A stretch of DNA of 8,360 bases from Clostridiales bacterium (GTDB taxonomy: Bacteria; Bacillota_E; Sulfobacillia; Sulfobacillales; JAIMBI01). Position numbers and translations under genes: made by a program. Location of the stretch: NCBI GenBank assembly GCA_027318915.1, contig DAHVOH010000046.1, positions 17,634-25,993 on the forward strand, given 5' to 3'. Positions 6,614 to 8,360 of this stretch are shown piece by piece (position 1 is the stretch's first letter; every line of letters starts with the position of its first letter). The notes beneath the pieces were generated by a model. The model ran no database searches, was not told where the DNA came from, and worked only from the letters and a program-made list of their open reading frames with translations.

Positions 6614-7153
6614 TCACGAGTGTGTGAGGTTAAGGCTCGACAGTCCGGTGATGGCGCCGTGGCGTATCACGACCGCGGCCGTGGCCAGAAACGGCTGGCC
6701 GTTCACGATGATGGTGGCGGTGACCGTGACGGAGCCATTCTCAGCGGTGCCGGCGGCGCCGGTCACCTGGATTGATTGAACCGTGCCGGTGGCGCCGGTC
6801 AAGCCGGCGGCATACGGGCGGAAGGGGGCCGGAAGGGCGGCCAGGTCCCGGCGGGGGACGCTGAAGCGGGCCGGCACAGAAGCGGCCAACGTGCGGCCGA
6901 CCGCACCGGCCAGGCCTGCTTCGGAAACGGGCACGCCGGCGCTGATATGGACGGGGACCGCCGGGCGCAGCGCCGCCGTCGCCGCCTTGAGTTCGAGGGG
7001 ATGCTGGGTCAAGAGAGAAGTGGCGAGCGTCGGCCCGGCCGTCCGGGCAATCACCGGCAGAGCCATGGTGGGATGCCGGCTCACATAGTACGCTCCGCCG
7101 GCCACGATGGCCAGTGTGGCCGCCAACGCCGCCAGGATGCGCCGGATCGCCAT
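6614..7153 (-). CDS. Small exported or anchored protein, function unknown
   Basis: I do not recognise this 179-residue protein. It begins MAIRRILAALAATLAIVAGG, a basic stretch then a hydrophobic helix (about 6-22), so it is secreted or anchored outside the membrane. The middle (about 30-110) is Ala/Pro-rich with helix-like pieces. The C-terminal third (about 120-175) alternates Val/Thr/Ile as in a beta sheet, with TVQSIQVTG, SVTVTATIIVNGQPF and VVIRHGAITGLSSLN. It contains no cysteine, so it is not a redox protein or lipoprotein itself. The ATG at 7153 has a GGAGG-rich ribosome site about 9 bases upstream. It lies 91 bases downstream of the TlpA-like gene on the same strand and may be its operon partner. 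Its stop is only 14 bases from that of the convergent flavoprotein. Confidence 0.
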   Translation of the reverse strand: MAIRRILAALAATLAIVAGGAYYVSRHPTMALPVIARTAGPTLATSLLTQHPLELKAATAALRPAVPVHISAGVPVSEAGLAGAVGRTLAASVPARFSVPRRDLAALPAPFRPYAAGLTGATGTVQSIQVTGAAGTAENGSVTVTATIIVNGQPFLATAAVVIRHGAITGLSSLNLTHS

Positions 7154-7244
7154 AATCCGCCCCCTCCGGATTCAATGGCCGGAGATTTCGACGCCGGGGG
7201 ACTCTGCCCTCTATCCGGGGGGGCGAAGTTCGCGGGTCCGCCTC

Positions 7245-7820
7245 CTACGATCGACCGGCGGTGAGACGCGGCGCGCGGCACACGTTGTGCAGGACGCGAT
7301 TGACCAACTGCCGCACCTGACTCGTGTCCACGAAGGCGCCGCGCTTGACGTACGCGATGTGGCCGGTCCGGTTAATCAGCACGGTGGTGGGCAGGTAGGC
7401 CACGCCGTAGCGGTTGGCGACCGTCCCGGTCGGGTCGAGGAGAATGGGATAGGGGATGTTGGCTTGTTGCGCGAAGCGCGCCACTTCCGGCGTGGCCTCA
7501 TTGACGGCCACGCCGACAATGCTCAGGTGCCGGCCGCAAGACCCGTCCAGACGCACGAGACTCTGCGTCTCATCACGGCAATACGGGCACCATGAGGCCC
7601 AGAAGTTGATGAGCAGAGGACCGCGTGGCATATGGCGAATGCTGATCTCGGCTCCGTCCAGGGAAGGCAGGGAGAAACCGGGCGCCCGATCGCCGATCGC
7701 CGGCGTGGTGGAGGCGGTGAGGTGGCTTACGGGCGCGCCCAGATCGCGCGAGACGGCATAACCGGCCACCAGCATGGCCGCTGTGATGACCCCCATCGTT
7801 AGCCATTGCCGCCAATGCAT
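7245..7820 (-). CDS. TlpA/ResA-like membrane-anchored thioredoxin
   Basis: Extracytoplasmic thiol-disulfide protein of 191 residues. An N-terminal helix (about 6-22) anchors it, followed by a short linker. AIGDRAPGFSLPSLDGAEI (41-59) is the AhpC/TSA-redoxin opening. LLINFWASWCPYCRDE (69-84) carries the active pair Cys78/Cys81 with Glu84, as in TlpA and ResA. DPTGTVANRYGVAYLPTT (129-146) holds the cis-proline (Pro144), and VLINRTGHIAYVKRG follows. The CPYC pair differs from ResA's CEPC and resembles glutaredoxins, which may alter its redox potential. Two further cysteines lie at 95 and 181. ResA-type proteins reduce apocytochrome c or other exported thiols; no cytochrome or Ccs gene is visible here, so the target is open. 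The ATG at 7820 is preferred because GGGGGTGG precedes it; an in-frame ATG at 7862 adds 14 residues but its G-rich stretch touches the codon. Confidence 0.
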   Translation of the reverse strand: MHWRQWLTMGVITAAMLVAGYAVSRDLGAPVSHLTASTTPAIGDRAPGFSLPSLDGAEISIRHMPRGPLLINFWASWCPYCRDETQSLVRLDGSCGRHLSIVGVAVNEATPEVARFAQQANIPYPILLDPTGTVANRYGVAYLPTTVLINRTGHIAYVKRGAFVDTSQVRQLVNRVLHNVCRAPRLTAGRS

Positions 7821-7862
7821 AAGCCACCCCCGGAAGAATCCGGCATGCCTTCCCGAGTCCAT

Positions 7863-7920
7863 CCCCTCACAGATTAACGGATCGGCAAGGCGGGACGTTG
7901 CGGGCTCCTCTTTAGATTGG
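7863..7920. other. Spacer upstream of the TlpA-like gene
   Basis: Less GC-rich than its surroundings. It separates the exporter gene's terminator from the TlpA-like gene and should hold that gene's minus-strand promoter. A TTGATA on the minus strand near 7929 has no -10 hexamer at proper spacing, so no promoter is called. Confidence 0.
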
Positions 7921-7964
7921 CTGAAAATATCAAGAAAACACCAAGAGGCGCCAGGGAGCGCCTC
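7921..7964 (-). terminator. Intrinsic terminator of the ABC exporter gene
   Basis: On the minus strand a perfect 7-bp stem, GAGGCGC (7964-7958) with GCGCCTC (7951-7945), around a 6-base loop is followed by a T-rich run (TTGGTGTTTTCTTGATATTTT). It starts 23 bases after the exporter's stop. The stem plus U-tract makes this the clearest terminator in the window, and it isolates the exporter from the TlpA-like gene. Confidence 0.
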
Positions 7965-7987
7965 CGGGTAGGTTCAGGCGGAACTCG

Positions 7988-8360
7988 TTAGACGGGAGCG
8001 ACTTGCGATTCGTGGCCGAACCATCCCCCGTTGTCCTCCAACTTGAACTGCGCGGACAGCAGACGATGGTAATACCCGCGCAGCGCCAGCAACTGGTCAT
8101 GCGTGCCGGATTCAACCAGCTTGCCCTGATCGATGACCAGAATCCGGTCGGCCTCGCGGATGGTGGACAACCGGTGTGCCGCCACGAAGGCTGTCCGACC
8201 CTTGAGCAGACGGTGCAGGCCGTCCTGCACGAGCAATTCCGTGCGCGTGTCGATGCTGGCCGTGGCCTCGTCCAGGATGAGGATGCGGGGGTCGGCCAGG
8301 ATGGCGCGGGCGAACGCCAAGAGTTGCCGCTGGCCCAGGGAGAGGCGCGATCCGCGCTCT
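7988..8360 (-). CDS. ABC exporter ATPase subunit, C-terminal part
   Basis: Only the last ~124 residues of the nucleotide-binding domain are in the window; the gene continues past the right edge. They include the signature motif LSLGQRQ, Walker B RILILDEA with the D-loop SID just after, the His-switch AHRLSTIREADRILVIDQGK, and the ending GTHDQLLALRGYYHRLLSAQF. That order and ending are typical of ABC exporters with fused membrane and ATPase domains (the MsbA, LmrA, MdlB and YknV kind). LSLGQRQ in place of LSGGQRQ is common in one half of heterodimeric exporters, which suggests a partner gene just upstream (outside the window), but this is inference. The substrate cannot be told. The short tail after about LSAQFKLEDNGG is poorly conserved in the family. 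Terminated by the hairpin at 7921-7964. Confidence 0.
   Translation of the reverse strand, partial: ERGSRLSLGQRQLLAFARAILADPRILILDEATASIDTRTELLVQDGLHRLLKGRTAFVAAHRLSTIREADRILVIDQGKLVESGTHDQLLALRGYYHRLLSAQFKLEDNGGWFGHESQVAPV

Noticed and set aside
6608..6628. Small hairpin CTCAC/GTGAG between the flavoprotein and the small exported protein genes
   Set aside because: Only five Watson-Crick pairs with wobble pairs inside and no U-run; too weak to call a terminator.
587..7977. Ten-base match TAGGTTCAGG near 587 and near 7968
   Set aside because: Repeats of this length are expected by chance in 8 kb and the flanks do not match.

Overview
The window is about 8.4 kb of very GC-rich bacterial DNA. 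It has strong Shine-Dalgarno sites of the AAGGAGG type and several non-ATG starts (TTG, GTG). Together with an AIF-type FAD oxidoreductase and membrane-tethered thioredoxin-like proteins, this suggests a high-GC Bacillota lineage, perhaps Sulfobacillus- or Kyrpidia-like. That placement is inference from style and protein feel; no rRNA or other marker gene is present.

Layout from left to right. Positions 2-484 hold a decayed transposase of the mutator/IS256 type, broken by frameshifts and missing its C-terminal half. After a gene-free stretch with a foldable leader (738-785) comes a short-chain dehydrogenase (841-1626, +) whose active-site layout matches 2,4-dienoyl-CoA reductases. It converges on an ornithine cyclodeaminase / mu-crystallin family gene (1780-2757, -), with a 16-bp perfect hairpin between the two. 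That gene is divergent from a 462-residue histidine-rich helical protein I do not recognise (2951-4339, +); the shared spacer holds a 16-nt palindrome. A gene-free 342-bp stretch follows. Next are a membrane-anchored thioredoxin-like protein with a CRYC motif (4682-5311, +) and an FAD/NAD(P)H oxidoreductase of the AIF/ferredoxin-reductase type (5397-6599, +).

On the minus strand, converging on these, are a TlpA/ResA-like thioredoxin (7245-7820) and, downstream of it in the likely direction of transcription, a small exported protein of unknown function (6614-7153). The right edge carries the C-terminal part of an ABC exporter ATPase (7988-8360, -), with a clear intrinsic terminator behind it.

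How the genes work together: the 4.7-7.9 kb part looks like a redox neighbourhood, with two extracytoplasmic thiol-disulfide proteins on either side of a cytoplasmic flavoprotein. The left part (SDR, cyclodeaminase-like enzyme, unknown protein) looks like small-molecule metabolism. No known pathway is evident, and there is no CRISPR array, tRNA, rRNA or phage module. The most likely undescribed element is the 462-residue protein and its shared regulatory spacer.
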